Assembly: GCF_001463885.1 (NCBI RefSeq)
Contig: NZ_BBWQ01000005.1
Coordinates: 62,001 to 126,000 of the forward strand
Direction: 5' to 3'
Length of the DNA: 64,000 nt
From: Aureimonas altamirensis
GTDB lineage: Bacteria; Pseudomonadota; Alphaproteobacteria; Rhizobiales; Rhizobiaceae
The position numbers and the translations under genes are program-made. Positions within the stretch are counted from its first letter, which is position 1, and every line of letters starts with the position of its first letter. Positions 33,547-41,725 of this stretch are shown piece by piece. A model generated the notes under the pieces. It did no database searches, was not told the DNA's origin, and worked only from the letters and a program-made list of their open reading frames with translations.

Positions 33547-35126
33547 GCCGCAAGCTCTTCGTGCCCGGAGATGCCGCCGCCGTCAGCGTCGGCGCCGATG
33601 AAGTTGCCAGGCGGCTAGTCGAGGCCGCCAACGGGCTGGGTATCGAAATCGTCCTGATCCGCAACGGATCGCGCGGGGCGCATTTCCTGGAGCCGCTGAT
33701 CGAGGTGGAAATGCCCGGTGGCCGCATCGGCTATGGGCCGGTCACGCCGGAGGATGTAGCCGGGCTTGTGGAGGCCGGGGTCTTCGAGGGCGGGGAGCAT
33801 CCCTTGCGCATCGGCCGGCCGGAGGATCATCCATTTTTGAAAGGGCAGGTGCGCAGCACCTTTGCCCTGTGCGGCATCGTCGATCCGCGATCGCAGGCCG
33901 ATTACGCGGCCCATGGCGGCTGGAGGGGGCTGAAGGCGGCGCTGGCGATGCTGCCGCAGCAGCGCGTCGATACGGTGAAGGCGTCCGGCCTGCGCGGACG
34001 CGGCGGAGCCGGGTTTCCGACCGGCATCAAGTGGGAAACTGTTTTCAAAGCCGATGGCGACGAGAAATTCGTCGTCTGCAACGCCGACGAGGGCGACAGC
34101 GGCACCTTTGCCGACAGGATGCTGATGGAGGGCGACCCCTTCCGCATGGTCGAGGGCATGGCGATCTGCGGGGTCACCGTGGGCGCCCGGTACGGCTACA
34201 TATACATTCGCTCCGAGTACCCTCATGCGATTGCCGCAATGGAAGGCGCCATCGCGCAAAGCCGGGAGGCTGGCTGGCTCGGCGCCGATATCGATTCTTC
34301 CGGCATCGCCTTCGACATGGAAGTCAGGGTCGGAGCGGGGGCCTATGTCTGCGGCGAGGAAACGGCGCTGCTCAACTCGATAGAGGGCAAGCGCGGGATC
34401 GTGCGGGCCAAGCCGCCGCTGCCGGCATTGCAGGGCCTGTTCGGCAAACCGACCGTCATCAACAATGTGCTGAGCCTGGCGACGGTGCCGGCGCTGTTTG
34501 CCGACGGCCCCGAAAGCTACAACGCCATGGGCATCGGCCGCTCGCGCGGGACGATGCCGGTGCAGCTTGCCGGCAATATCCGCTATGGCGGCCTTTACGA
34601 GGTGCCTTTCGGCATAACGCTCGGCGAACTGGTGCTTGGGGTAGGCGGCGGCACGGCCAGCGGGCGGCCGGTGCGCGCCGTGCAGGTGGGCGGGCCGCTG
34701 GGCGCGTACTTCCCGCCACATCTGTTCGACACGCCCTTCGACTACGAGGCTTTCGCGGCGAAGGACGGGTTGATCGGCCATGGCGGCATCACCGTTTTCG
34801 ACGATACGGTCGACATGGCCCGGATGGCGCGCTTTGCGCTGGAGTTCTGCGCGGTCGAAAGTTGCGGCAAATGCACGCCCTGCCGCATCGGCGCGGTGCG
34901 CGGGCAGGAGGTGATGGACCGCATCCTTGCCGCGCGGCAGACGCTGGCGCCGGTGGGGGCGGATCTCGGCCTTCTGGCCGACCTGTGCCAGACCATGAAG
35001 TTCGGCTCGCTCTGCGCGCTCGGCGGCTTCACGCCGTATCCGGTGTCCAGCGCGATGACGCATTTTCCCGAAGATTTCGACCTGACCCTGCGGGCCTTGC
35101 CGGCATCGCTGGAAGCGGCCCGCTGA
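33543..35126 (+). CDS. fdsB: NAD-dependent formate dehydrogenase beta subunit
   Basis: This 527-residue subunit reduces NAD with electrons from formate. An N-terminal thioredoxin-like segment is followed by a NuoF-like domain: NADH/FMN-binding LRGRGGAGFPTGIKW (near residue 150), CNADEGDSGTFADRM, and the [4Fe-4S] ligands SCGKCTPCRIG near residue 441. The start is the ATG at 33543 overlapping the fdsG stop; the frame upstream is not used. Confidence 0.94.
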   Translation: MSRKLFVPGDAAAVSVGADEVARRLVEAANGLGIEIVLIRNGSRGAHFLEPLIEVEMPGGRIGYGPVTPEDVAGLVEAGVFEGGEHPLRIGRPEDHPFLKGQVRSTFALCGIVDPRSQADYAAHGGWRGLKAALAMLPQQRVDTVKASGLRGRGGAGFPTGIKWETVFKADGDEKFVVCNADEGDSGTFADRMLMEGDPFRMVEGMAICGVTVGARYGYIYIRSEYPHAIAAMEGAIAQSREAGWLGADIDSSGIAFDMEVRVGAGAYVCGEETALLNSIEGKRGIVRAKPPLPALQGLFGKPTVINNVLSLATVPALFADGPESYNAMGIGRSRGTMPVQLAGNIRYGGLYEVPFGITLGELVLGVGGGTASGRPVRAVQVGGPLGAYFPPHLFDTPFDYEAFAAKDGLIGHGGITVFDDTVDMARMARFALEFCAVESCGKCTPCRIGAVRGQEVMDRILAARQTLAPVGADLGLLADLCQTMKFGSLCALGGFTPYPVSSAMTHFPEDFDLTLRALPASLEAAR

Positions 35127-35145
35127 CGGCAGAGGAGGCGACCCC

Positions 35146-38022
35146 ATGTCCCTGATCCATGAAAAGGATTTTGGCACCCCGCCCAGTGCGTCGGGCCAGA
35201 CCGTTTCCCTGACGATCGATGGCGTCCGCGTGACGGCCGCCGCGGGAACGTCGATCATGCGGGCGGCCTCCGAGATGGGAACCGCCATCCCGAAGCTGTG
35301 CGCGACCGACAGCCTGGAGCCATTCGGCTCATGCCGGCTCTGCCTGGTGGAGGTGGATGGCCGCATGGGCACGCCGGCCTCCTGCACGACGCCGGTTACG
35401 GAGGGCATGGTCGTGCGTACCCAGACCGAGCGCCTGAAGACGCTGCGCAAGGGGGTGATGGAGCTCTACATCTCGGACCACCCGCTGGACTGCCTAACCT
35501 GCGCGGCCAATGGCGATTGCGAGCTGCAGGACATGGCCGGGGCCGTCGGCCTGCGCGAGGTCCGGTACGGCTACGACGGCGCCAACCACGTCAAGGCGCG
35601 GAACGGCGAGGCGGACAATTTCGCCTATATGCCCAAGGACGAATCCAACCCCTATTTCACCTACGATCCGTCCAAGTGCATCGTATGCTCGCGCTGTGTA
35701 CGCGCCTGCGAGGAAGTGCAGGGCACATTCGCCCTCACCATAGCCGGGCGCGGCTTCGACAGCCGCGTATCGCCCAGCCAGTCGCAGGATTTCTTCTCGT
35801 CGGAATGCGTTTCGTGCGGCGCCTGTGTCCAGGCCTGCCCGACCGCCACGCTGACGGAGCGCAAGGTTATCGAGATCGGCCAGCCGGAGCATTCGGCGAT
35901 CACCACCTGCGCCTATTGCGGTGTGGGCTGCACCTTCAAGGCCGAAATGCGCGGCGAAGAGCTGGTCCGCATGGTGCCGTGGAAGGACGGCAAGGCCAAT
36001 CACGGTCATTCCTGCGTCAAGGGGCGCTTCGCCTGGGGCTACGCCAACCACCGGGAGCGGATCACCACGCCGATGATCCGCGCCTCGACGGCCGATCCGT
36101 GGCAAGAGGTGAGCTGGGAAGAGGCGATCGCCTACGCCGCGTCCGAGTTTCGGCGCATCCAGGCCAGGCATGGCACGGGAAGCGTCGGCGGCATCACCTC
36201 GTCGCGCTGCACCAACGAGGAAACGTTCCTGGTGCAGAAGCTGGTGCGCGCAGGCTTCGGCAACAACAATGTCGATACGTGCGCGCGCGTCTGCCACTCT
36301 CCCACCGGTTATGGCCTGAAAACCACTTTCGGTACGTCCGCCGGCACGCAGGATTTCGATTCCGTCGACCATGCCGACGTCATCATGGTGATCGGCGCCA
36401 ACCCCACCGACGGGCACCCTGTCTTCGGCTCCCGCATGAAGCGGCGGCTGCGGCAGGGCGCAAAGCTGATCGTGGTGGACCCGCGCCGGATCGACCTCGT
36501 GCGGACGCCGCATGTGGAAGCCGCTTTCCACTTGCCGCTGCGCCCCGGCACCAACGTTGCGATGCTGACGGCGATGGCCCATGTGATCGTGACCGAGGGC
36601 CTCATAGACGAGGACTATATCCGCAACCGATGCGACCTGGATGCCTTTGCCGAATGGGCGTCCTTCGTGGCGCAGGAGCGCCATTCCCCCGAAGCCGTGC
36701 AAGACCGCACCGGTGTCCCGGCGGCCGATGTGCGCCAGGCGGCGCGCCTGTACGCGACGGGCGGCAATGCCGCCATCTATTACGGGCTCGGGGTGACAGA
36801 GCACAGCCAGGGCTCCACCACCGTCATGGCGATCGCCAACCTTGCGATGGCCACCGGCAACGTCGGCAAGCCTGGCAGCGGCGTCAATCCGCTACGCGGC
36901 CAGAACAATGTGCAGGGGGCCTGCGACATGGGCTCCTTCCCGCACGAGTTTTCGGGCTACCGGCATGTTTCTGACGGCGCGGCGCGCGGCCTGTTCGAGG
37001 ATGCGTGGGGCGTGCACCTCGACGCGGAGCCCGGCCTGCGCATACCCAACATGCTCGACGAAGCGGTCGCCGGCCGCTTTAAGGGGATCTACATCCAGGG
37101 CGAAGACATCCTCCAGTCCGACCCCAATACCCGCCATGTCGCCGCCGGGCTCGACGCGATGGAATGCGTCGTCGTGCAGGACCTGTTCCTCAACGAGACG
37201 GCCGTCCACGCGCATGTCTTCCTGCCCGGCTCGACCTTCCTGGAAAAGGACGGGACATTCACCAATGCGGAACGGCGCATACAACGGGTGCGCCGCGTCA
37301 TGACCCCGCGCAACGGCTATGCCGACTGGGAGATCACCCAGATGCTGTCCAATGCCTTGGGCTACGAGATGTCCTACGACCATCCGTCGCGCATCATGGA
37401 CGAGATCGCCGCCCTGACGCCGACGTTCCGCGGCGTGACATACGACCGGCTGGACCAGGCGGGTTCCCTGCAATGGCCGGTCAACGAGGCCGCGCCGGAC
37501 GGCACGCCGACCATGCACATGGACGGTTTCGTACGCGGCAAGGGCCTGTTCGTGCTGACGGAGTACGTGCCCACGGACGAGCGGACCGGCCCCCGCTATC
37601 CGCTACTGCTGACCACCGGCCGCACCCTCAGTCAATATAATGTCGGGGCGCAGACGCGGCGCACCGAAAATGTCCGCTGGCACGAGGAGGACCTGCTCGA
37701 AATCCACCCGCACGACGCGGAAGAGCGCGGCATCAAGGACCGCGACTTCGTGCGCGTCGCCAGCCGGGCCGGGGAGACGGCCCTGCGCGCCCACATCACC
37801 GACAGGGTTGCGCCGGGTGTCGTCTACACGACGTTCCACCACCCGCTCACACAGGCCAATGTGGTGACGACCGACTATTCCGACTGGGCCACCAACTGCC
37901 CCGAATACAAGGTGACGGCGGTTCAGGTATCGCCATCCAACGGTCCGAGCGACTGGCAGGAGCGTTACGAGGCGCTCGCAAGCCGCAGCCGCAGGATTGT
38001 ACCGGCGGAGCCGGCGGAATGA
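35146..38022 (+). CDS. fdsA: NAD-dependent formate dehydrogenase alpha subunit (molybdenum/tungsten catalytic subunit)
   Basis: This 958-residue subunit oxidises formate to CO2. The N-terminal 250 residues hold Fe-S sites: a [2Fe-2S] domain, a His-ligated cluster (HPLDCLTCAANGDCELQ), and two [4Fe-4S] motifs (CIVCSRCVRACE and CVSCGACVQACP). A further cluster motif (CAYCGVGCTF) begins the bis-MGD-binding catalytic region. The metal ligand is Cys383, followed by His384 in CARVCHSPTGYG, the Cys-His pair of this family. The molybdopterin dinucleotide domain lies at the C-terminus. The fdsD ATG overlaps its stop. No separate fdsC lies in the operon. Confidence 0.95.
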   Translation: MSLIHEKDFGTPPSASGQTVSLTIDGVRVTAAAGTSIMRAASEMGTAIPKLCATDSLEPFGSCRLCLVEVDGRMGTPASCTTPVTEGMVVRTQTERLKTLRKGVMELYISDHPLDCLTCAANGDCELQDMAGAVGLREVRYGYDGANHVKARNGEADNFAYMPKDESNPYFTYDPSKCIVCSRCVRACEEVQGTFALTIAGRGFDSRVSPSQSQDFFSSECVSCGACVQACPTATLTERKVIEIGQPEHSAITTCAYCGVGCTFKAEMRGEELVRMVPWKDGKANHGHSCVKGRFAWGYANHRERITTPMIRASTADPWQEVSWEEAIAYAASEFRRIQARHGTGSVGGITSSRCTNEETFLVQKLVRAGFGNNNVDTCARVCHSPTGYGLKTTFGTSAGTQDFDSVDHADVIMVIGANPTDGHPVFGSRMKRRLRQGAKLIVVDPRRIDLVRTPHVEAAFHLPLRPGTNVAMLTAMAHVIVTEGLIDEDYIRNRCDLDAFAEWASFVAQERHSPEAVQDRTGVPAADVRQAARLYATGGNAAIYYGLGVTEHSQGSTTVMAIANLAMATGNVGKPGSGVNPLRGQNNVQGACDMGSFPHEFSGYRHVSDGAARGLFEDAWGVHLDAEPGLRIPNMLDEAVAGRFKGIYIQGEDILQSDPNTRHVAAGLDAMECVVVQDLFLNETAVHAHVFLPGSTFLEKDGTFTNAERRIQRVRRVMTPRNGYADWEITQMLSNALGYEMSYDHPSRIMDEIAALTPTFRGVTYDRLDQAGSLQWPVNEAAPDGTPTMHMDGFVRGKGLFVLTEYVPTDERTGPRYPLLLTTGRTLSQYNVGAQTRRTENVRWHEEDLLEIHPHDAEERGIKDRDFVRVASRAGETALRAHITDRVAPGVVYTTFHHPLTQANVVTTDYSDWATNCPEYKVTAVQVSPSNGPSDWQERYEALASRSRRIVPAEPAE

Positions 38023-38324
38023 GCGGGCGCGCCGATACGCTGGATACGCTGGTGCGGATGGCCAACCAGATCGCGAAGTTCTTCGAAAGCCAGGGCCACG
38101 AGCCGGGCGCGCTTGGCATGGCCGACCATCTGGCCACGTTCTGGACGCCCCGCATGCGGGACGACATCCAGCGCCATGCCGAAAACGGCGGCGAGGGGCT
38201 GCTTCCGCTGGCCACTGCGGCCCTTATCATCCTGCAAAAGCGCGCCACGCCGGACCTTGCCCGTGCGCTGGAGGATGCCGGTGGCGTGTCCGTGGCGACG
38301 GAGCGCGGCAGCGACGCGGGGTAA
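38019..38324 (+). CDS. fdsD: Formate dehydrogenase delta subunit
   Basis: This small 101-residue protein is present at the end of fds operons and associates with the soluble formate dehydrogenase; it is needed for activity in some organisms, but its role is unclear. Family features are LVRMANQIAKFFESQG and MADHLATFWTPRMR. The ATG overlaps the fdsA stop (ATGA), so production is coupled. The usual fdsC between A and D is absent. Confidence 0.9.
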   Translation: MSGRADTLDTLVRMANQIAKFFESQGHEPGALGMADHLATFWTPRMRDDIQRHAENGGEGLLPLATAALIILQKRATPDLARALEDAGGVSVATERGSDAG

Positions 38325-38398
38325 TCCTTTATAGCGGGCTTGCGGCCGGCCGGGAGCGGGTGCAGTGTCGTCCCGTCTCGGGGAGGAGACCGACCGAC

Positions 38399-38656
38399 AT
38401 GCCCATTCCCTTAAAGGCCATCCTTGTGCCACTTCTGCTTCTGTCGGCCATTCCGGCAGGGTGCCGAACCCTGACGCCCGAAGAGGTGCGCGCTGCAGAC
38501 GAGGCACAATGCAGCGATTACGGCTTTCGGCGGGGCACCGACGCCTATGCCGCATGCCTGCAACGGATAGACCTTGCAAGGCGCGCGGACCGACGCGAGA
38601 TGATGCGCGATCTGGATGATCCGATCGTGATCTACCGGTCGGTGTATATCCGCTAG
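38399..38656 (+). CDS. Small lipoprotein of unknown function
   Basis: This 85-residue protein has a short hydrophobic leader and a lipobox with Cys22 (SAIPAGC), so it should be lipid-anchored in the envelope. The mature part holds two more cysteines (DEAQCSDYGFRRGTDAYAAC) and a basic stretch. Small lipoproteins with a CxxxGFxxGTxAYAxC type core are widespread in alphaproteobacteria but have no known function. A GGAGGAG precedes the ATG. It lies 74 bases after fdsD and may be transcribed separately. Confidence 0.78.
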   Translation: MPIPLKAILVPLLLLSAIPAGCRTLTPEEVRAADEAQCSDYGFRRGTDAYAACLQRIDLARRADRREMMRDLDDPIVIYRSVYIR

Positions 38657-38705
38657 AATTTCAGCCGAACTAGTTCAGAAGACGTATTTTGGCCAGGGCA
38701 AAAAG

Positions 38706-38721
38706 CGGTATATTAACCGCG
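38706..38721. promoter_or_regulatory. Inverted repeat in the promoter region of the Crp-family gene
   Basis: GCGGT-N6-ACCGC, with an AT-rich centre (ATATTA), lies 124 bases before the ATG of the Crp-family regulator. The centre could be part of a -10 element. No binding protein is assigned; autoregulation is one possibility. Confidence 0.35.
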
Positions 38722-38844
38722 GCCTTAGGCTTCTGGTTCGGGTCTTCAAGGGATGTAATATTCATCCGGGAAGCCACATGACGAGGCCGCCGCGGTAACG
38801 TTTTGTGCTTTCCGGGGCTTCGTGTTGCATGCGGAGAGGACTGG

Positions 38845-39609
38845 ATGCATATGCTGTATCAACCGTCAGGTGCCCAGATGCTGGCGCGCAAGCTGTCCGG
38901 TATCGGCAATCTCCTGCCGGAGGACGAGGCGGCGATCGCCGCGCTGGACATGACCGTCATGAATGTCGCGGCCGGCCATCTGATCGCGGAAGAAGGCTCC
39001 AGCCCCCGCCACTGCTGCGTCATCATCGCGGGCCTGGCCTGCCGGTACAAGATCCTCGTCGACGGCAAGCGACAGATCATGTCCTTCCACACGCCGGGCG
39101 ACTTTCCCGATTTCTACAGCCTCCATGTCGATGTGATGGACCATAGTCTCGCGGCGGCGACGCCCTGCCAACTCGGGCTCGTTCCGCATTCCATATTCCG
39201 GCAGTGGGTGCGACGGCACCCCCACCTGGCCAACCTGTTGTGGCGCGATACGCTGATCGACGGATCGATGTTCCGGGAATGGATCGTCAATGTCGGCCGC
39301 AGGCCGGGTCCGCGCCGCATATGCCATCTCCTGTGCGAACTGGCGGTCAGGCTGGAGAATGTCGGTCTGGCGGAGGCCGGACGCATTCCCTTTCCGCTCA
39401 CGCAATCGGACCTCAGCGATGCCGTGGGCCTGTCGGTGGTGCATGTGAACCGGGTGCTTCAGGATCTGAAGTCGCAGAACATCGTGCTGTTCCACAACAA
39501 GGAGGCCGTCATCGCCGACTGGCCCAAGCTGCGGGCCATGGCGCAATTCGACGGTGCCTATCTGCATCTGAAAGATGGCGGACGGCAGTTGCGCCACTTC
39601 AAGATTTGA
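38845..39609 (+). CDS. Crp/Fnr-family transcriptional regulator
   Basis: This 254-residue protein has an N-terminal cyclic-nucleotide-type sensor barrel (about 15-135) and a C-terminal Crp-type helix-turn-helix (LTQSDLSDAVGLSVVHVNRV). It lacks the N-terminal cysteine cluster of oxygen-sensing FNR, so it is not a [4Fe-4S] sensor; a CC pair in PRHCCVIIAG is of unknown meaning. The sensor ligand is unknown. ATG 38845 has GAGAGGA upstream; two further in-frame starts nearby are possible. It ends at a bidirectional hairpin. Confidence 0.85.
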   Translation: MHMLYQPSGAQMLARKLSGIGNLLPEDEAAIAALDMTVMNVAAGHLIAEEGSSPRHCCVIIAGLACRYKILVDGKRQIMSFHTPGDFPDFYSLHVDVMDHSLAAATPCQLGLVPHSIFRQWVRRHPHLANLLWRDTLIDGSMFREWIVNVGRRPGPRRICHLLCELAVRLENVGLAEAGRIPFPLTQSDLSDAVGLSVVHVNRVLQDLKSQNIVLFHNKEAVIADWPKLRAMAQFDGAYLHLKDGGRQLRHFKI

Positions 39610-39619
39610 ATGCCGGAAG

Positions 39620-39650
39620 CGGGCGACGGCGCACGAGGCGCCGTCGCCCG
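39620..39650. terminator. Long perfect hairpin between Crp-family gene and ilvD
   Basis: A perfect 13-bp stem (39620-39632 with 39638-39650) and a 5-base loop ACGAG lie between two convergent stops. There is no T tract, but the stem strength and symmetry suit a shared terminator. Confidence 0.6.
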
Positions 39651-39655
39651 TCTGG

Positions 39656-41485
39656 TCAGATGTTGCGGACGGCGCCCTTGGCGGCGCTTGTCGTCATGGA
39701 CGCATAGGCCCGCAGCGCAGCGGTGACACGGCGCTTGCGCGGCTCGGCCGGCTGCCAGCCGAGCTTTTCCTGTTCGGCGCGGCGATGTGCCAGTTCGTCA
39801 TCGGCCACGGCCAGATGGATGCTGCGGTTGGGGATGTCAATCTCGATCCGGTCACCGTCCCGCACCAGACCGATGGTGCCGCCTTCCGCCGCCTCGGGCG
39901 AGACGTGGCCGATCGACAGGCCGGAAGAGCCGCCCGAAAAGCGTCCGTCCGTCACCAGCGCGCAGGCCTTTCCGAGGCCCTTGGACTTCAAATAGCTCGT
40001 TGGATAGAGCATTTCCTGCATGCCGGGGCCGCCGCGCGGGCCTTCGTAGCGGATCAACACCACGTCGCCAGCCTGCACCTGCTTGTTGAGGATGCCGTAG
40101 ACAGCTGCGTCCTGGCTTTCGAAGATGCGTGCGGTGCCGTGGAATTTCAGGATGCTTTCATCCACGCCCGCCGTTTTGACGATGCAGCCGTACTCGGCCA
40201 GATTGCCGTACAGTACCGCCAGGCCGCCATCCTTGGAGTAGGCATGCTCGACGTTGCGGATGACACCCTTCTGGCGGTCGGTATCCAGATCGGCGAAGCG
40301 ACGATCCTGGCTGAAGGCCACCTGCGTCGGCACGCCGCCCGGCGCGGCGCGGAAGAACTCGCTGACCGAACGGCTTTCGGTCCGGATGACGTCCCAGCGG
40401 TCGAGCGCGTCGGCCATGCTTTCGGCATGGACGCAGCCGACGCTGGTATCCAGGAGGCCGCCGCGATCCAGCTCACCCAGAATGCCCATGATGCCGCCGG
40501 CGTGGTGCACATCCTCCATGTGGACGTTGGCAACGGCGGGGGCCACCTTGCACAGGACGGGCACGCGCCGGGACAGGCGGTCGATGTCCTCCATGGTGAA
40601 ATCCACCTCGGCTTCGTGTGCCGCCGCCAGGAGGTGAAGGACGGTGTTGGTGGAGCCGCCCATGGCGATGTCCAGCGTCATCGCGTTTTCAAAGGCGGCA
40701 AAGGTGGCGATGGAGCGCGGCAGGACCGACGCATCGTCCTGTTCGTAATAACGGCGCGCCAGATCTACCACCAGGTGGCCGGCCTCGACGAAGAGGCGGC
40801 GCCTGTCGGCATGGGTGGCCAGCGTGGACCCGTTGCCCGGCAGCGAAAGCCCGAGCGCCTCCGTCAGGCAGTTCATGGAGTTGGCGGTGAACATGCCGGA
40901 GCAGGAGCCGCAGGTGGGGCAGGCCGACCGTTCGATCGCCTGCACCTCTTCGTCGGAGATGCGGTCGTCGGCCGCGGCCACCATCGCGTCGACGAGGTCG
41001 AGCTTCTTTTCGGTGCCTTCCCGGGTCACCTTGCCGGCCTCCATCGGGCCGCCAGACACGAAGACGACCGGTATGTTCAGCCGCATGGCGGCCATCAGCA
41101 TGCCGGGCGTGATCTTGTCGCAGTTGGAAATGCACACCATGGCGTCCGCGCAATGGGCGTTCACCATGTATTCGACGCTGTCGGCGATCAGCTCGCGCGA
41201 GGGCAGCGAATACAGCATGCCATCATGCCCCATCGCGATGCCGTCATCCACGGCGATCGTGTTGAACTCCTTGGCGACACCGCCGGCAAGCTCGATCTCC
41301 CGCGCGACGAGCTGGCCAAGATCCTTCAGGTGCACATGCCCCGGCACGAACTGCGTGAACGAGTTGACCACCGCGATGATCGGCTTGCCGAAATCGCTGT
41401 CCTTCATGCCGGTGGCGCGCCACAGGCCACGGGCACCGGCCATGTTGCGGCCGTGCGTGGTCGTGCGTGAGCGATATGGGGGCAT
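39656..41485 (-). CDS. ilvD: Dihydroxy-acid dehydratase
   Basis: This enzyme dehydrates 2,3-dihydroxy-isovalerate and -methylvalerate in valine, isoleucine and leucine synthesis. The 609-residue chain has the Fe-S cysteines in [12 protein letters not shown] and [17 protein letters not shown], and [20 protein letters not shown] near the C-terminus. The ATG at 41485 follows AGGAAGCAGGG and begins [15 protein letters not shown], the normal family start; the open frame extends further upstream but over a promoter-like region. Confidence 0.96.
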   Translation of the reverse strand: MPPYRSRTTTHGRNMAGARGLWRATGMKDSDFGKPIIAVVNSFTQFVPGHVHLKDLGQLVAREIELAGGVAKEFNTIAVDDGIAMGHDGMLYSLPSRELIADSVEYMVNAHCADAMVCISNCDKITPGMLMAAMRLNIPVVFVSGGPMEAGKVTREGTEKKLDLVDAMVAAADDRISDEEVQAIERSACPTCGSCSGMFTANSMNCLTEALGLSLPGNGSTLATHADRRRLFVEAGHLVVDLARRYYEQDDASVLPRSIATFAAFENAMTLDIAMGGSTNTVLHLLAAAHEAEVDFTMEDIDRLSRRVPVLCKVAPAVANVHMEDVHHAGGIMGILGELDRGGLLDTSVGCVHAESMADALDRWDVIRTESRSVSEFFRAAPGGVPTQVAFSQDRRFADLDTDRQKGVIRNVEHAYSKDGGLAVLYGNLAEYGCIVKTAGVDESILKFHGTARIFESQDAAVYGILNKQVQAGDVVLIRYEGPRGGPGMQEMLYPTSYLKSKGLGKACALVTDGRFSGGSSGLSIGHVSPEAAEGGTIGLVRDGDRIEIDIPNRSIHLAVADDELAHRRAEQEKLGWQPAEPRKRRVTAALRAYASMTTSAAKGAVRNI

Positions 41486-41593
41486 TTCCCTGCTTCCTCT
41501 GCTTGACGTCTCCCGGCTCGGCGGTCTTGTGCCGCTCGATCGTGCCGGACCGTTCCACACATATGACATGGATTGGAACGAGTACAAGTTATC

Positions 41594-41609
41594 CGTAACG
41601 CATGTTACG
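41594..41609. promoter_or_regulatory. CGTAAC-N4-GTTACG palindrome upstream of ilvD
   Basis: A perfect 6-bp inverted repeat with a GCAT centre lies 109 bases from the ilvD start and 117 before the ATPase start. On the minus strand it is directly upstream of a possible ilvD promoter (TTGTAC, 17 bases, CATATG). The binding protein is unknown. Confidence 0.4.
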
Positions 41610-41642
41610 CCTTCCCGCAAACGTTGGCCAGCCCATGCTTTT

Positions 41643-41656
41643 TTGATTTCGATCAA
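41643..41656. promoter_or_regulatory. FNR/FixK-type box before the P-type ATPase gene
   Basis: TTGAT-TTCG-ATCAA is a perfect match to the FNR/FixK anaerobox (TTGAT-N4-ATCAA). It is centred about 76 bases before the chosen ATG at 41726, and a class II promoter would put the start of transcription near 41691. This predicts induction of the ATPase and universal stress protein at low oxygen. Confidence 0.75.
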
Positions 41657-41725
41657 TTCCTGCTTGCCGCGAATCGTTCATGAAGCAACCTTTGGTGGCA
41701 GATGACGGAGAGCGGGAGCGCGGAC

